Shown piece by piece: positions 51,974 through 60,332 of a stretch of 64,000 bases of DNA. The translations under genes and the position numbers were made by a program. The notes below the pieces were generated by a model that did not search any database, had not been told where the DNA came from, and saw only the letters and a list, made by a program, of their open reading frames with translations. The DNA comes from an uncultured Alistipes sp. (GTDB lineage: Bacteria; Bacteroidota; Bacteroidia; Bacteroidales; Rikenellaceae). Where the stretch lies: positions 173,974 through 237,973 of the forward strand of contig CAJTLJ010000002.1 of NCBI GenBank assembly GCA_910577475.1, in the 5' to 3' direction. The first letter of the stretch is position 1. Every line of letters starts with the position of its first letter.

Positions 51974-52004
51974 TTTGAAATTCGTGAAATTCAGCTTAAT
52001 TTTG
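51974..52004 (+). promoter_or_regulatory. dxs promoter (TTTG-N19-TAATTTTG)
   Basis: TTTG at 51974-51977 and TAATTTTG at 51997-52004. Start site would fall about 52010, only 1-2 nt before the dxs ATG at 52012, so the mRNA is leaderless or nearly so. Confidence 0.65.
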
Positions 52005-52011
52005 CGAAACC

Positions 52012-53892
52012 ATGAGACAGGACAAGGCAAGGATATTGAACCGGGTCGACTCTCCCGATGATCTCAAGACGCTCTCCGCCGAGGAGTTGCGTCTCTATTG
52101 CGAGGAGTTGCGCCGTTATATCGTCGACGAGTGCGCCCTCAATCCGGGGCACCTGGCCTCGAGCCTCGGTGCCGTGGAGCTGGCCGCTGCACTGCATTAC
52201 GTTTTCCGCACGCCCGAAGACAAACTGATCTGGGACGTGGGCCATCAGACCTATGCCCACAAGATCATTACGGGCCGTCGCGAGGCCTTTCACGAGAAGC
52301 GCCGTCTGGGCGGTATCAGCGGCTTCCCGCGCATGGATGAGAGCCCCTACGACGCTTTCGGGGGCGGCCACGCCTCGGTCTCCATCTCGGCCGCGTTCGG
52401 CATGGCGAAGGCAGCCGGGCTGCTGGGCCGCCGCGAGCGGGTGGTCGCCGTGATCGGCGACGGCGCGATGACGGGCGGACTGGCCTTCGAGGGGTTGAAC
52501 AACGCCGGAGCCAGCCCCGAGACCGACTTGCTGGTGATTCTGAACGACAACAACATGGCGATCGATCAGGCGACCGGCGCCCTGAAGAACTACCTGCTCA
52601 AGATCTCGACCTCGAAGCACTACAACCGGTTCAAGCGCCGGCTGTGGAACCTGCTTTCGCATACCCCTTTCCTGCTGCGCTTCTGCCAGAAAACCGGCAA
52701 CGCCGTCAAGCAGAGCATTCTGAAGAACAGCAACCTTTTCGAGAGTTTCGGTTTCCGTTATTTCGGTCCGGTCGACGGACACGATATCGAGGGGCTGATC
52801 CGGGTTCTCCGGGCCCTGAAGGAGATCGGCGGACCGAAATTGCTGCATGTCCTGACGGTCAAGGGCAAGGGGCTGCCGCCTGCCGAGGAGAATCCTTCGG
52901 TGTGGCATGCACCCGGGCGCTACGACCCCGATACGGGGCGACGTCTCGCTCCGAAGCGCAGCGTGGCCCGGTATCAGGATGTTTTCGGCGAGACGCTGGT
53001 CGATCTGGCGCGTCTCGACCGGCGCGTGGCAGGCATCACGCCGGCCATGCCTTCGGGCTGCTCGATGAATATCCTGATGCGCGAGATGCCCGAGCGCTGT
53101 TTCGACGTGGGTATTGCCGAGGGGCATGCCGTCACCTTCTCGGCGGGACTGGCCGCCGCCGGACTGCGTCCCTTCTGCAATATCTACTCCACCTTCATGC
53201 AGCGGGCCTACGACAACGTGATTCACGACGTCGCCATCCAGCGTCTGCCGGTCATCCTCTGTCTGGACCGCGGCGGTCTGGTGGGCGAGGACGGAGCCAC
53301 GCACCACGGAGCTTTCGATCTGGCCTATTTCGGCGCCATACCCGAACTCACGGTCGCTGCGCCGCGGGACGAACGGGAGCTGCGAAACCTGATGTATACG
53401 GCCCTGCAAGCCGACCGGCCCTTCGCGATCCGCTATCCGCGGGGCGAGGGCGAAGGGGTTGCCTGGCGGGGCGAGGCGTTCGAACAGCTGCCGGTCGGCC
53501 GGGGCGAACGGCTGCGCGAAGGGTCAGATCTGGCTGTGCTGACCGTCGGCACGACGGCGCGGTTCGCGCGCGAAGCGGCCGATCTGGCCGCTGCCGAGGG
53601 GATCTCGGTCGCGCATTACGACCTGCGCTACGCCAAACCGCTCGACGAAAAGCTGCTCGACGAGGTGGCGGAGCGGTTCGATAAGGTGATTACCGTGGAG
53701 GACGGTTCGGTCCGCGGCGGCGTGGGCGAGGCTGTCGCCGCCTATTTCCAACGTGGCGGGAAGCCGGTTCGGGTCCGTTCGCTGGGCATTCCCGACCGTT
53801 TCATCGAGCACGGTACGCCGGCCGAGCTCTATCGCTTGTGCGGTTACGACACCGAAGGGGTGCTCGACGCGATCCGCACGATCATCCGTTAG
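52012..53892 (+). CDS. dxs: 1-deoxy-D-xylulose-5-phosphate synthase
   Basis: 626 aa thiamine-diphosphate enzyme, first step of the MEP isoprenoid route. GHLASSLGAVELAAALHYVF, WDVGHQTYAHKIITGR, VIGDGAMTGGLAFEGLNNAG (ThDP/Mg site), LNDNNMAIDQATGAL, then DVGIAEGHAVTFSAGLA and DRGGLVGEDGATHHGAFDL. Feeds the polyprenyl synthase at 1.2 kb and UppP's carrier lipid. Own promoter, nearly leaderless. Confidence 0.96.
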   Translation: MRQDKARILNRVDSPDDLKTLSAEELRLYCEELRRYIVDECALNPGHLASSLGAVELAAALHYVFRTPEDKLIWDVGHQTYAHKIITGRREAFHEKRRLGGISGFPRMDESPYDAFGGGHASVSISAAFGMAKAAGLLGRRERVVAVIGDGAMTGGLAFEGLNNAGASPETDLLVILNDNNMAIDQATGALKNYLLKISTSKHYNRFKRRLWNLLSHTPFLLRFCQKTGNAVKQSILKNSNLFESFGFRYFGPVDGHDIEGLIRVLRALKEIGGPKLLHVLTVKGKGLPPAEENPSVWHAPGRYDPDTGRRLAPKRSVARYQDVFGETLVDLARLDRRVAGITPAMPSGCSMNILMREMPERCFDVGIAEGHAVTFSAGLAAAGLRPFCNIYSTFMQRAYDNVIHDVAIQRLPVILCLDRGGLVGEDGATHHGAFDLAYFGAIPELTVAAPRDERELRNLMYTALQADRPFAIRYPRGEGEGVAWRGEAFEQLPVGRGERLREGSDLAVLTVGTTARFAREAADLAAAEGISVAHYDLRYAKPLDEKLLDEVAERFDKVITVEDGSVRGGVGEAVAAYFQRGGKPVRVRSLGIPDRFIEHGTPAELYRLCGYDTEGVLDAIRTIIR

Positions 53893-53953
53893 ATTCGCTC
53901 TCCGTTTGGCAGGGTTTCTGCCACAGCCGTGTCGTAAGCATTACGGTACGGGT

Positions 53954-54466
53954 ATGGGACTTTGGTTTTTTACGGGGACACTGGCTGTTTTGGCGGGCAT
54001 TCTGTTTCTGCGCCGGCGCTCGGCAATCGACCGGACCACGGTGGAAATCGCGGACCGGCGCGAACTGCTGGGGCTGTGGTATGAACTGGCCCGGTTCGAC
54101 CACCCCTTCGAGCGGGGGCTGCAGGAAGTCGAGGCGCGCTATACGCTGCTCGACGACGGGACCCTGCGGGTCGAAAACAGCGGGTTCGATCCGGCCATCG
54201 GCGCCCGCCGCACGGCTGTCGGACGGGCGAAGTTCACCGCCGACTCGGGGCGTCTGCGAGTCTCGTTCTACTGGAAATTCTACTCCGACTACAATATTCT
54301 CGAGCGCGGCGTCCGGGGCGAATGGATGCTCGTGGGGAGCCGGTCGCCCCGCTACCTCTGGATCCTCGCACGGAGCGAAGAGCTGCCGGCCGACGAACTG
54401 GAGCGCATTCTGGACCGTGCCCGCGAACACGGCTACGACACGACCGGGCTGATTCTGCGCGCCTGA
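53954..54466 (+). CDS. Lipocalin-family (Blc-like) membrane-anchored protein
   Basis: 170 aa. N-terminal helix MGLWFFTGTLAVLAGILFL as membrane anchor, then the lipocalin opening ELLGLWYELARFDHPFERGL with G-x-W, ARYTLLDDGTLRVENSG, KFYSDYNIL and YLWILARSEELP. Binds lipid or other hydrophobic ligands in the envelope. Start at 53954 gives the anchor; the frame opens at 53753 inside dxs, which was rejected. Convergent with the radical-SAM gene, 5 bp apart. Confidence 0.82.
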   Translation: MGLWFFTGTLAVLAGILFLRRRSAIDRTTVEIADRRELLGLWYELARFDHPFERGLQEVEARYTLLDDGTLRVENSGFDPAIGARRTAVGRAKFTADSGRLRVSFYWKFYSDYNILERGVRGEWMLVGSRSPRYLWILARSEELPADELERILDRAREHGYDTTGLILRA

Positions 54467-54471
54467 AATCC

Positions 54472-55245
54472 CTAACCCGCTATGGGGCAGGGGATGCCGA
54501 GCGCCTCGACGCGGGCCGCAATGCGGCTCAGCTCCTCTTTCGACACCTTCTCCAGCGTCTGGCAGGGGGTGTCCCGATCCAGCGAATAGATCATCACCCG
54601 GCTGGGGTGGATCTGCCCGATGAGCCGCAGCCAGGCCGACACCTCCTCCTCGGTGGTGTTGTCCACCCGCACGCCTTCGCACTCGCCGCGCAGGAACATC
54701 GTCTGCACGATCAGTTTTCCCTCGAATCCGCACAGCTGCTCGACCACCCGCTCCACGGAGTAGTTTCCCTGCGGACGGTTCAGCAGCCGGACCGTCTCGT
54801 CGAAGGCCGAGTCGAGCTTCAGCAGGTTGTTGTCCACCCGTTCCAGCGCCCGGCGCACGTCGGGCCGGTGCAGCTGGGTGGCGTTGCTCAGGACCGACAC
54901 CCGGGCCGAGGGGCAGATGGCGTCGCGCAGCCGCAGCGTGTCCCCGATGACGGCTTCGAATTCGGGATGGAGCGTCGGTTCGCCGTTGCCGGCGAAGGTG
55001 ATTACGTCGGGCGGCGTGCCTGCGGCGACCATCTTCTCGAGCGTCTCGCGCAGCAGGCGCTCCACATCTTCGCGGCGGTTGAACCGTCGGCCTCCGGGGT
55101 GATCCCCGTTCCAGCCGCACTCGCAGTAGATGCAGTCGAACGAACAGAGCTTCGATTCGACGGGCAACAGGTTGACGCCCAGCGAGAGGCCCAGGCGCCG
55201 CGAACGCACGGGGCCGAAAATGATGTCGTTGAAGAGCGAAGTCAT
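54472..55245 (-). CDS. Radical-SAM protein (COG0731-like)
   Basis: 257 aa. The 4Fe-4S motif CSFDCIYC (C-x3-C-x2-C) lies near residue 36; upstream IIFGPVRSRRLGLSLGVNLL is characteristic of this group. TFAGNGEPTLHPEFEAVIG is the SAM-binding GGE-like region. No second cluster or known substrate domain. Reaction unknown; the group is distantly related to tRNA-wybutosine enzymes. ATG 55245. Confidence 0.82.
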   Translation of the reverse strand: MTSLFNDIIFGPVRSRRLGLSLGVNLLPVESKLCSFDCIYCECGWNGDHPGGRRFNRREDVERLLRETLEKMVAAGTPPDVITFAGNGEPTLHPEFEAVIGDTLRLRDAICPSARVSVLSNATQLHRPDVRRALERVDNNLLKLDSAFDETVRLLNRPQGNYSVERVVEQLCGFEGKLIVQTMFLRGECEGVRVDNTTEEEVSAWLRLIGQIHPSRVMIYSLDRDTPCQTLEKVSKEELSRIAARVEALGIPCPIAG

Positions 55246-55410
55246 GATGCAGTGTCTCTTATAATTGTCCCGGGGAACTCTCCCCATGATTCAAAATTAC
55301 GAATAATTTTCCGGATACGGAAATCGATCCGGTCAGGTCTGTCTGAATTCGGTACAGGAACGTGTAAATAGGTATAAATGCGTATCGGGGTGGAATAAAA
55401 AAGGCGTACT

Positions 55411-55442
55411 TTTGTTCATCCGATACGTTTTTGTTATCTTTG
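55411..55442 (+). promoter_or_regulatory. Promoter (TTTG-N20-TATCTTTG)
   Basis: Both boxes are exact: TTTG at 55411-55414, TATCTTTG at 55435-55442, 20-bp spacer. Drives the alpha-oxoamine synthase gene with a leader of about 35 nt. Confidence 0.85.
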
Positions 55443-55483
55443 CGTAAAGAACGGAACTCAAACTCAAATTACAAAATAGAATT

Positions 55484-56755
55484 ATGGTAGATATTTTCGA
55501 ACGTCTCGAAAAGAACGCCGGCGGTCCGATCGGTCAGTACATGGCCTACGCTCACGGCTATTTCGCGTTCCCGAAGCTGGAGGGCGAGATCGGTCCTCAC
55601 ATGCTTTTCCGCGGCAAGATGGTCCTCAACTGGAGCTTGAACAACTATCTGGGCCTGGCCAACCTGCCCGAGGTGCGCGAGGCCGACGCCAAAGGCGCCG
55701 CCCAGTTCGGTATGGCCGCCCCGATGGGCGCCCGTATGATGAGCGGTCAGACCAAGTATCACGAGCAGCTGGAGCGCGAGCTGGCCGAGTTCGTCGGCAA
55801 GGAGGATGCCTTCCTGCTCAACTTCGGTTACCAGGGCATGATCTCGATCATCGACTGCCTGCTCACCCCGCGCGACGTGGTGGTCTACGACGCCGAGGCG
55901 CACGCCTGCATCATCGACGGCCTGCGTCTGCACAAGGGCAAGCGTTTCGTGTTCGGCCACAACGACATGGATTCGCTGCGCCTGCAGCTCAAACACGCCA
56001 CCGAGCTGGCCGAGGAGCAGAACGGCGGCGTGCTCGTCATTACCGAGGGCGTGTTCGGCATGAAGGGCGACCTGGGTAAGCTGGACGAGATCGTGGCGCT
56101 CAAGAAGGAGTTTTCGTTCCGTCTGCTGGTCGACGACGCACACGGCTTCGGCACGATGGGCGAGGGCGGCCGCGGTACGGCTTCCCACTTCGGTGTGGTG
56201 GACGGCATCGACGTGCTGTTCAACACCTTCGCCAAGTCGATGGCCGGCATCGGGGCCTTCGTTTCGGGTCCCCGCTGGCTCATCAACCTGTTCCGTTACA
56301 ACATGCGTTCGCAGCTCTACGCCAAGTCGCTGCCCATGCCGATGGTGATCGGTGCGCTGAAGCGTCTGGAGCTGATCCGCAACCACCCCGAGTTCCAGCA
56401 GAAGCTGTGGGAGATCACCCGCGCCCTGCAGGGCGGTCTGAAGGAGAACGGCTTCAACCTGGGCGTTACCAACTCGCCTGTAACCCCCGTCTTCCTGAAG
56501 GGCGGCGTGAACGAGGCGACGAACCTGGTGGTCGACCTGCGCGAGAACTACAAGCTCTTCTGCTCGATCGTGGTCTATCCCGTGATCCCGAAGGGCGAGA
56601 TCATCCTGCGCGTCATTCCGACGGCCGCCCATACGCTGGAGGACGTCAACTACACGATCGACGCCTTCAAGGCCGTGCGCGACCGGCTGGAGAGCGGCTA
56701 CTATGCCAACATGCCGATGCCGATGCGCGCAGACGAGGGTTTCAGCGTCCGCTAA
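55484..56755 (+). CDS. PLP-dependent alpha-oxoamine synthase (SPT/SulA/KBL family)
   Basis: 423 aa, condenses an acyl thioester with an amino acid with loss of CO2. PLP features: NNYLGLANLPEV, GMAAPMGARMMSGQTKYHEQLE, DAEAHACIIDGLRLH, TEGVFGMKGD, LLVDDAHGFGTMGEGG and the Schiff-base Lys251 in FNTFAKSMAGIG. The N-terminus and GRGTASHFGV resemble serine palmitoyltransferase more than 2-amino-3-ketobutyrate CoA ligase. In Alistipes-like bacteria an enzyme of this family (SulA, cysteate plus acyl-ACP) starts sulfonolipid synthesis; that is an equally good candidate. The substrate remains open. Single gene with a strong promoter and terminator. Confidence 0.85.
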   Translation: MVDIFERLEKNAGGPIGQYMAYAHGYFAFPKLEGEIGPHMLFRGKMVLNWSLNNYLGLANLPEVREADAKGAAQFGMAAPMGARMMSGQTKYHEQLERELAEFVGKEDAFLLNFGYQGMISIIDCLLTPRDVVVYDAEAHACIIDGLRLHKGKRFVFGHNDMDSLRLQLKHATELAEEQNGGVLVITEGVFGMKGDLGKLDEIVALKKEFSFRLLVDDAHGFGTMGEGGRGTASHFGVVDGIDVLFNTFAKSMAGIGAFVSGPRWLINLFRYNMRSQLYAKSLPMPMVIGALKRLELIRNHPEFQQKLWEITRALQGGLKENGFNLGVTNSPVTPVFLKGGVNEATNLVVDLRENYKLFCSIVVYPVIPKGEIILRVIPTAAHTLEDVNYTIDAFKAVRDRLESGYYANMPMPMRADEGFSVR

Positions 56756-56770
56756 AGGTTCTTCTTTATA

Positions 56771-56812
56771 AAGAGGTGTGTCGAAATCTCGGTTTCGGCA
56801 CACTCTTTTTAT
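56771..56812 (+). terminator. Terminator of the oxoamine synthase gene
   Basis: AAGAGGTGTGTCGAAA pairs with TTTCGGCACACTCTT (one bulge), followed by T's, 16 bp after the stop. Confidence 0.85.
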
Positions 56813-56866
56813 TTAGGCGCTTTGCGCCGGCAGTCCTTCGCTGGCTGCGAACTGCGGAAGCGTATT

Positions 56867-57011
56867 GCAAGGGTGAAGGTTCCGGAAGGTCAAGATGTTT
56901 CGACTTCGGGCCTAAAGGCCCTCCGCTCAACATGACAGCAAAGCTGTCACCCCGAGTGAAGCGCGGCGAAATCGAGGGGTCTCGAGGGCCGGACATGCCG
57001 AAGCCCGTGCG
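56867..57011 (+). repeat. Left arm of 145-bp inverted repeat flanking rnpB
   Basis: Matches the reverse complement of 57528-57672 over 145 bp with no gaps and 8 mismatches by eye. Begins GCAAGGGTGAAGGTTCCGGA and includes CTTCGGGCCTAAAGGCCC and GACAGCAAAGCTGTCACC. It belongs to the dispersed repeat family also found at 25510-25880. Confidence 0.85.
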
Positions 57012-57070
57012 AATCGCAATCGCGAATGTCCGGCATCGCTCTTTCCCGATGCGGCACGGGAAGGACGAAA

Positions 57071-57102
57071 ATTGCGAATTGAAAAGATTTTGCGTATCTT
57101 TG
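57071..57102 (+). promoter_or_regulatory. rnpB promoter (ATTG-N20-TATCTTTG)
   Basis: TATCTTTG at 57095-57102, with ATTG at 57071-57074 in place of TTTG, 20-bp spacer. The start site is expected at 57108 plus or minus 2, the 5' end of P1. Confidence 0.75.
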
Positions 57103-57106
57103 CCCC

Positions 57107-57453
57107 GCAAGTCCGCTCTATCGCTGCCGGCTCTGGCCGGGGGAGGAAAGTCCGGGCAACACAGAGCGCCGAGCAGGTTAACGGCCTGATGTTCGAGAGG
57201 GCATAGCAGCGTAACAGAAAAGAACCGCCCGAAAGGGTAAGGGTGAAAAGGCGGGGTAAGAGCCCACCGCGGAGGCGGCAACGTCGTCCGGCAGTACGTC
57301 TCTCGGGTTGCAAGACCATGTATACCGACAATCAAGGGTGGCTCGTCCGATGTCGGGGGGTAGGTTGCTGGAGGCGGCGGGAGACCGTCGTCGTAGATAA
57401 ATGATAGGGGCCCGTCCTTGCGGCGGGTACAGAACCCGGCTTATAGGATTTGC
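57107..57453 (+). ncRNA. rnpB: RNase P RNA
   Basis: Catalytic RNA of RNase P, which matures tRNA 5' ends. P1 pairs GCAAGTCC (57107-57114) with GGATTTGC (57446-57453). Universal elements are visible: GAGGAAAGTCCGGGC (P4/CR-I side), ACAGAAAAGAACCGCC, and near the end ACAGAACCCGGCTTATAG (P4 3' strand and J2/4). About 347 nt, bacterial A-type by appearance. It is the only gene between the two 145-bp inverted repeats. Confidence 0.95.
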
Positions 57454-57460
57454 TGCATTA

Positions 57461-57497
57461 CGGGGCTGTCTGAACATCAGACAGCCCCGTTCGTTTT
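57461..57497 (+). terminator. rnpB terminator
   Basis: 13-bp perfect stem CGGGGCTGTCTGA (57461-57473) with 57477-57489, 3-nt loop, then TTCGTTTT. Confidence 0.85.
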
Positions 57498-57527
57498 CGA
57501 TTGCTCCGGACGTTCGCTTTTGCTCTT

Positions 57528-57672
57528 CGCATGGGTTTCGGGTTGTCCGACCCTCGAGACCCCTCGATTTCGCTGCGCTTCACTCGGGGTGACAGCTTTG
57601 CTGTCATGTTGAGCGGAGGGCCTTTAGGCCCGAAGTCGAAACATCTCGACCGTCCGGAACCTTCACCCTTGC
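57528..57672 (-). repeat. Right arm of 145-bp inverted repeat flanking rnpB
   Basis: Reverse-complement copy of 56867-57011. The remaining sequence up to the next gene (57673-57713) holds another short repeat piece (GTTCGGGGTGACAGA) and no gene. Confidence 0.85.
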
Positions 57673-57713
57673 GATTCGTTCGGGGTGACAGAGAAGATGC
57701 GGATCCTGTTTCG

Positions 57714-60083
57714 TTACAGCCGCCCCTTCTCCTCCGAGGCGCTGCTCTCGACCGAGCGGCTGCGGAAGCTCTTGCCCGACTTGAAGTTGTAGCTCACCCG
57801 CAGCTGGAACGAGCGTTTGCCCCAGTTCTGCGATACGTCGAGCGTCCGGATGAACCCCGGCTGGTCGGCCTCGAAGCGGTCGTCGCGGTCCAGCAGGTTC
57901 TTGACGCTGGCGCTGACGGTGAACCGGTCTTTCCAGAACCGCTTCTTGATCGAGGCGTTCAGCTCGTGGCGCGGCGATACGGTCAGATTGCCCATCGTGA
58001 CGGTCGTCTGTCCGAAGTAGGAGAGTTCGAGCATGAATTTGGCCGGCAGCAGGAAGGTCATGTTCGTGTAGCAGTTGAAGAAATTGAACCGTTCGAGCGG
58101 CGCATCGATCTCGGTGCGCTGGGCGAGGCGCACGGCGGTGGCGTTGACGTTCCACGACCACCATTTCGTCAGCTGGAAGGGGAGCGAGAGCGAGGCGTAG
58201 TAGAGGTCGTTGTCGGGAAAGTTCCAGCTTGTCAGCCGCAGCTTGTCCGGATCGTCGGGGTCGCTCGTGATCACCTGGCCGAAGCCGTCGGTCGTCAGGC
58301 CGGCACCCACCGTCAGACTGTATTTGTAGTGGAGCACCATCGTCAGATTCAGCTGGTTGTTGTAGGCGGGCTCCAGCTCGGGGTTGCCGCTCTGGTAGGT
58401 GTAGTCGGAGATCTGCGTGCGGCGGGGCGTCAGGTGCCAGAATCCCGGCCGCTGGATGGTCCGCGAGTAGGCCAGAATCAGGGAGTGCTTGCCTGTCTTG
58501 TCCATCGACCACGAGAGGTTGGCGTTGGGAAAGAGCGAGAAGTAGTCCTGCTTCACCCCGTCTCCCTTGCCCTCGGTGCGGGTGTACTCGCCGCGCAGAC
58601 CGGCCACGATCCCGAAGCGCCCCAGACGGGCCGAGGCTACGGCATAGAGCGCGGCGATGTTCTCGGTGTAGTCGATGCGATAGTCCTCCACCGTGCTGGG
58701 CAGCCAGGCATCGGCCTTCAGATAACGGTACTCGGCGCCGTTGCGCATGTCGTTGCGGGTGTATTTGGCCCCGGTCCGCAGCTGCCATTTCGGCGAGAAG
58801 GCCTTCTCCCAGCCCAGCGAGGCGGTCAGAATGTCGTAGCGGTTGGAACTGGCGTCGCGGTAGACCGAGTCGCGCAACGTGCCGGGTCCGGTCTGAATCG
58901 TGCGGTTGTCGTTGTCGTTCCACGAGGAGCGGCGGGTGTAGTCGGCCAGCAGCTTGAGGGTCGAGCCCACCGTGTCGAGCTTGACGATCCAGTTCAGCGT
59001 GGCGGAGTAGTTGCGGCGCTGATCGTCGGTGTTGTAGATGCTGCGGTTGTGGAGCTCGCCCGCTCCCTGACGGATCAGGGTCTGCGAGGGGGTGTCGCGC
59101 TCCTCGTCGTCGGACCAGTATTCGAACTCGGCGCCGAGCGAGTGGCGGGGATTCAGCTCGACGATGCCGCCGATCTTGCCGCCCCAGTTGCTCGCCCGCT
59201 CCTTCAGGTGCGATTCCGCCGCGAGGCTCATGTCGCTCGTCCGGTAGAGCGTCTGCTCCCGGGAGAGTCCCCGTTCGTCGGCGAAGTGGCCCCAGGCCGA
59301 AGCATAGAGATCGTATCGTCCCTCGTGGTAGTTGATGCGGAGGTTCGGGCTGTGGGAGTGCGACCACTCGCCCTGACTGGTGGAGTAGCTGATCGACCCC
59401 TCCATGCCGTCGTCGCGCCTGCGCTTGAGGGTGATCTTGATGATGCCGGCCGACGAGTCGGCGTCGAAGTCGGCTCCCGATACGGGGATCACCTCGATCT
59501 TACGGATATCCTCGGCCCGCAGCGTGCGCAGGTAGGCGAGCAGCTGCGCCGGCTCCATCTTCAGCTCGCGCTCGTTCACGTAGACCTTCGAGCCGCCCTG
59601 TCCGTTGATCGAGATCTTCTCGTCGTCGATCCAGACCCCCGGTGCCGTCTTGAGCATCTCTATGCCGTCCTTGCCCACCGCTGCGGGCGAGTTGGCTACG
59701 TCGACCACGAAGCGGTCGGCCTCGCGCCGGATCAGCTGCGTCTCGACCACGACGTCTTCGATCTCCGTGGCCGAGGTTCGCAGCACGAAGTCGCCCAGGT
59801 CGGCCCCTTCGGTCAGATGAAGGGGTTGCGTCAGGGTTTCGTAACCCATGTACCGGATGCGGAGGGTGTAGTCGCCGGCCGGCACCTTCAGCACGAAACG
59901 GCCGTCGGCTTCGGTCGTCATGCCCGCCGCCTGCCGCTCCGCCTGCAACAATACCACCGTCGCGAACGCTACGGGGGTCCCCTTTTCGTCGATCACCCGT
60001 CCGCTTACGGCCGCCGTGCGGGCGGCGATTGCCGGGATTAAGCATGCGGCGGCCAGGATAGCTGTGAGCAGAAGTTTTTTCAT
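57714..60083 (-). CDS. Outer-membrane beta-barrel (TonB-receptor-like) protein
   Basis: 789 aa. Signal peptide (LIPAIAA), then a carboxypeptidase-regulatory-like domain about 26-105 (VSGRVIDEKGTPVAFATVVLL), a plug-like domain about 120-215 (VVETQLIRREADRFVVDV, LKTAPGVWIDDEKISING, IEVIPVSGADFDADSS), and a long C-terminal barrel of the OMP_b-brl_3 type ending in an acidic/basic tail. It lacks SusC-type features and has no SusD neighbour. Substrate unknown. A minus-strand TATCTTTG box lies at 60128-60135. Confidence 0.88.
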   Translation of the reverse strand: MKKLLLTAILAAACLIPAIAARTAAVSGRVIDEKGTPVAFATVVLLQAERQAAGMTTEADGRFVLKVPAGDYTLRIRYMGYETLTQPLHLTEGADLGDFVLRTSATEIEDVVVETQLIRREADRFVVDVANSPAAVGKDGIEMLKTAPGVWIDDEKISINGQGGSKVYVNERELKMEPAQLLAYLRTLRAEDIRKIEVIPVSGADFDADSSAGIIKITLKRRRDDGMEGSISYSTSQGEWSHSHSPNLRINYHEGRYDLYASAWGHFADERGLSREQTLYRTSDMSLAAESHLKERASNWGGKIGGIVELNPRHSLGAEFEYWSDDEERDTPSQTLIRQGAGELHNRSIYNTDDQRRNYSATLNWIVKLDTVGSTLKLLADYTRRSSWNDNDNRTIQTGPGTLRDSVYRDASSNRYDILTASLGWEKAFSPKWQLRTGAKYTRNDMRNGAEYRYLKADAWLPSTVEDYRIDYTENIAALYAVASARLGRFGIVAGLRGEYTRTEGKGDGVKQDYFSLFPNANLSWSMDKTGKHSLILAYSRTIQRPGFWHLTPRRTQISDYTYQSGNPELEPAYNNQLNLTMVLHYKYSLTVGAGLTTDGFGQVITSDPDDPDKLRLTSWNFPDNDLYYASLSLPFQLTKWWSWNVNATAVRLAQRTEIDAPLERFNFFNCYTNMTFLLPAKFMLELSYFGQTTVTMGNLTVSPRHELNASIKKRFWKDRFTVSASVKNLLDRDDRFEADQPGFIRTLDVSQNWGKRSFQLRVSYNFKSGKSFRSRSVESSASEEKGRL

Positions 60084-60332
60084 GTCCGTTTATTTTAATT
60101 GTTTGCGTCGTTAATTATTTCATGCCGCAAAGATAAATGTTTTTATTTATATTATGCAATACATAGTACATGAATTTTGAAAATAATTTTATACCTACTA
60201 ATAAACGGGAAGGCTCTATTCCCTTCCGATTCGGTCGAATCGCCCTTTCCGGCGGCCGATTTCAACTGTTTTTTTCGGAATTGTTGAATTTTTTTCTTAC
60301 TTTTGCGACAATAGGAAAATAATGAACTTAAA
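60084..60332. promoter_or_regulatory. Divergent promoter region, barrel protein / lipA
   Basis: AT-rich 249-bp gap. -7 boxes: TATCTTTG on the minus strand (60128-60135) and TACTTTTG on the plus strand (60298-60305). Nothing else recognised. Confidence 0.55.

Noticed and set aside
48954..56755. Threonine-degradation pair Tdh plus KBL
   Set aside because: The genes are 5.5 kb apart with unrelated operons between, and the oxoamine synthase resembles SPT/SulA more than KBL.
57501..60041. 846-aa open frame on the plus strand
   Set aside because: Antisense to the outer-membrane barrel gene and starting in the repeat; a shadow frame.
57714..60083. Barrel protein as SusC of the heparan-sulfate locus
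   Set aside because: It is 10 kb away, of the OMP_b-brl_3 type and without a SusD gene.
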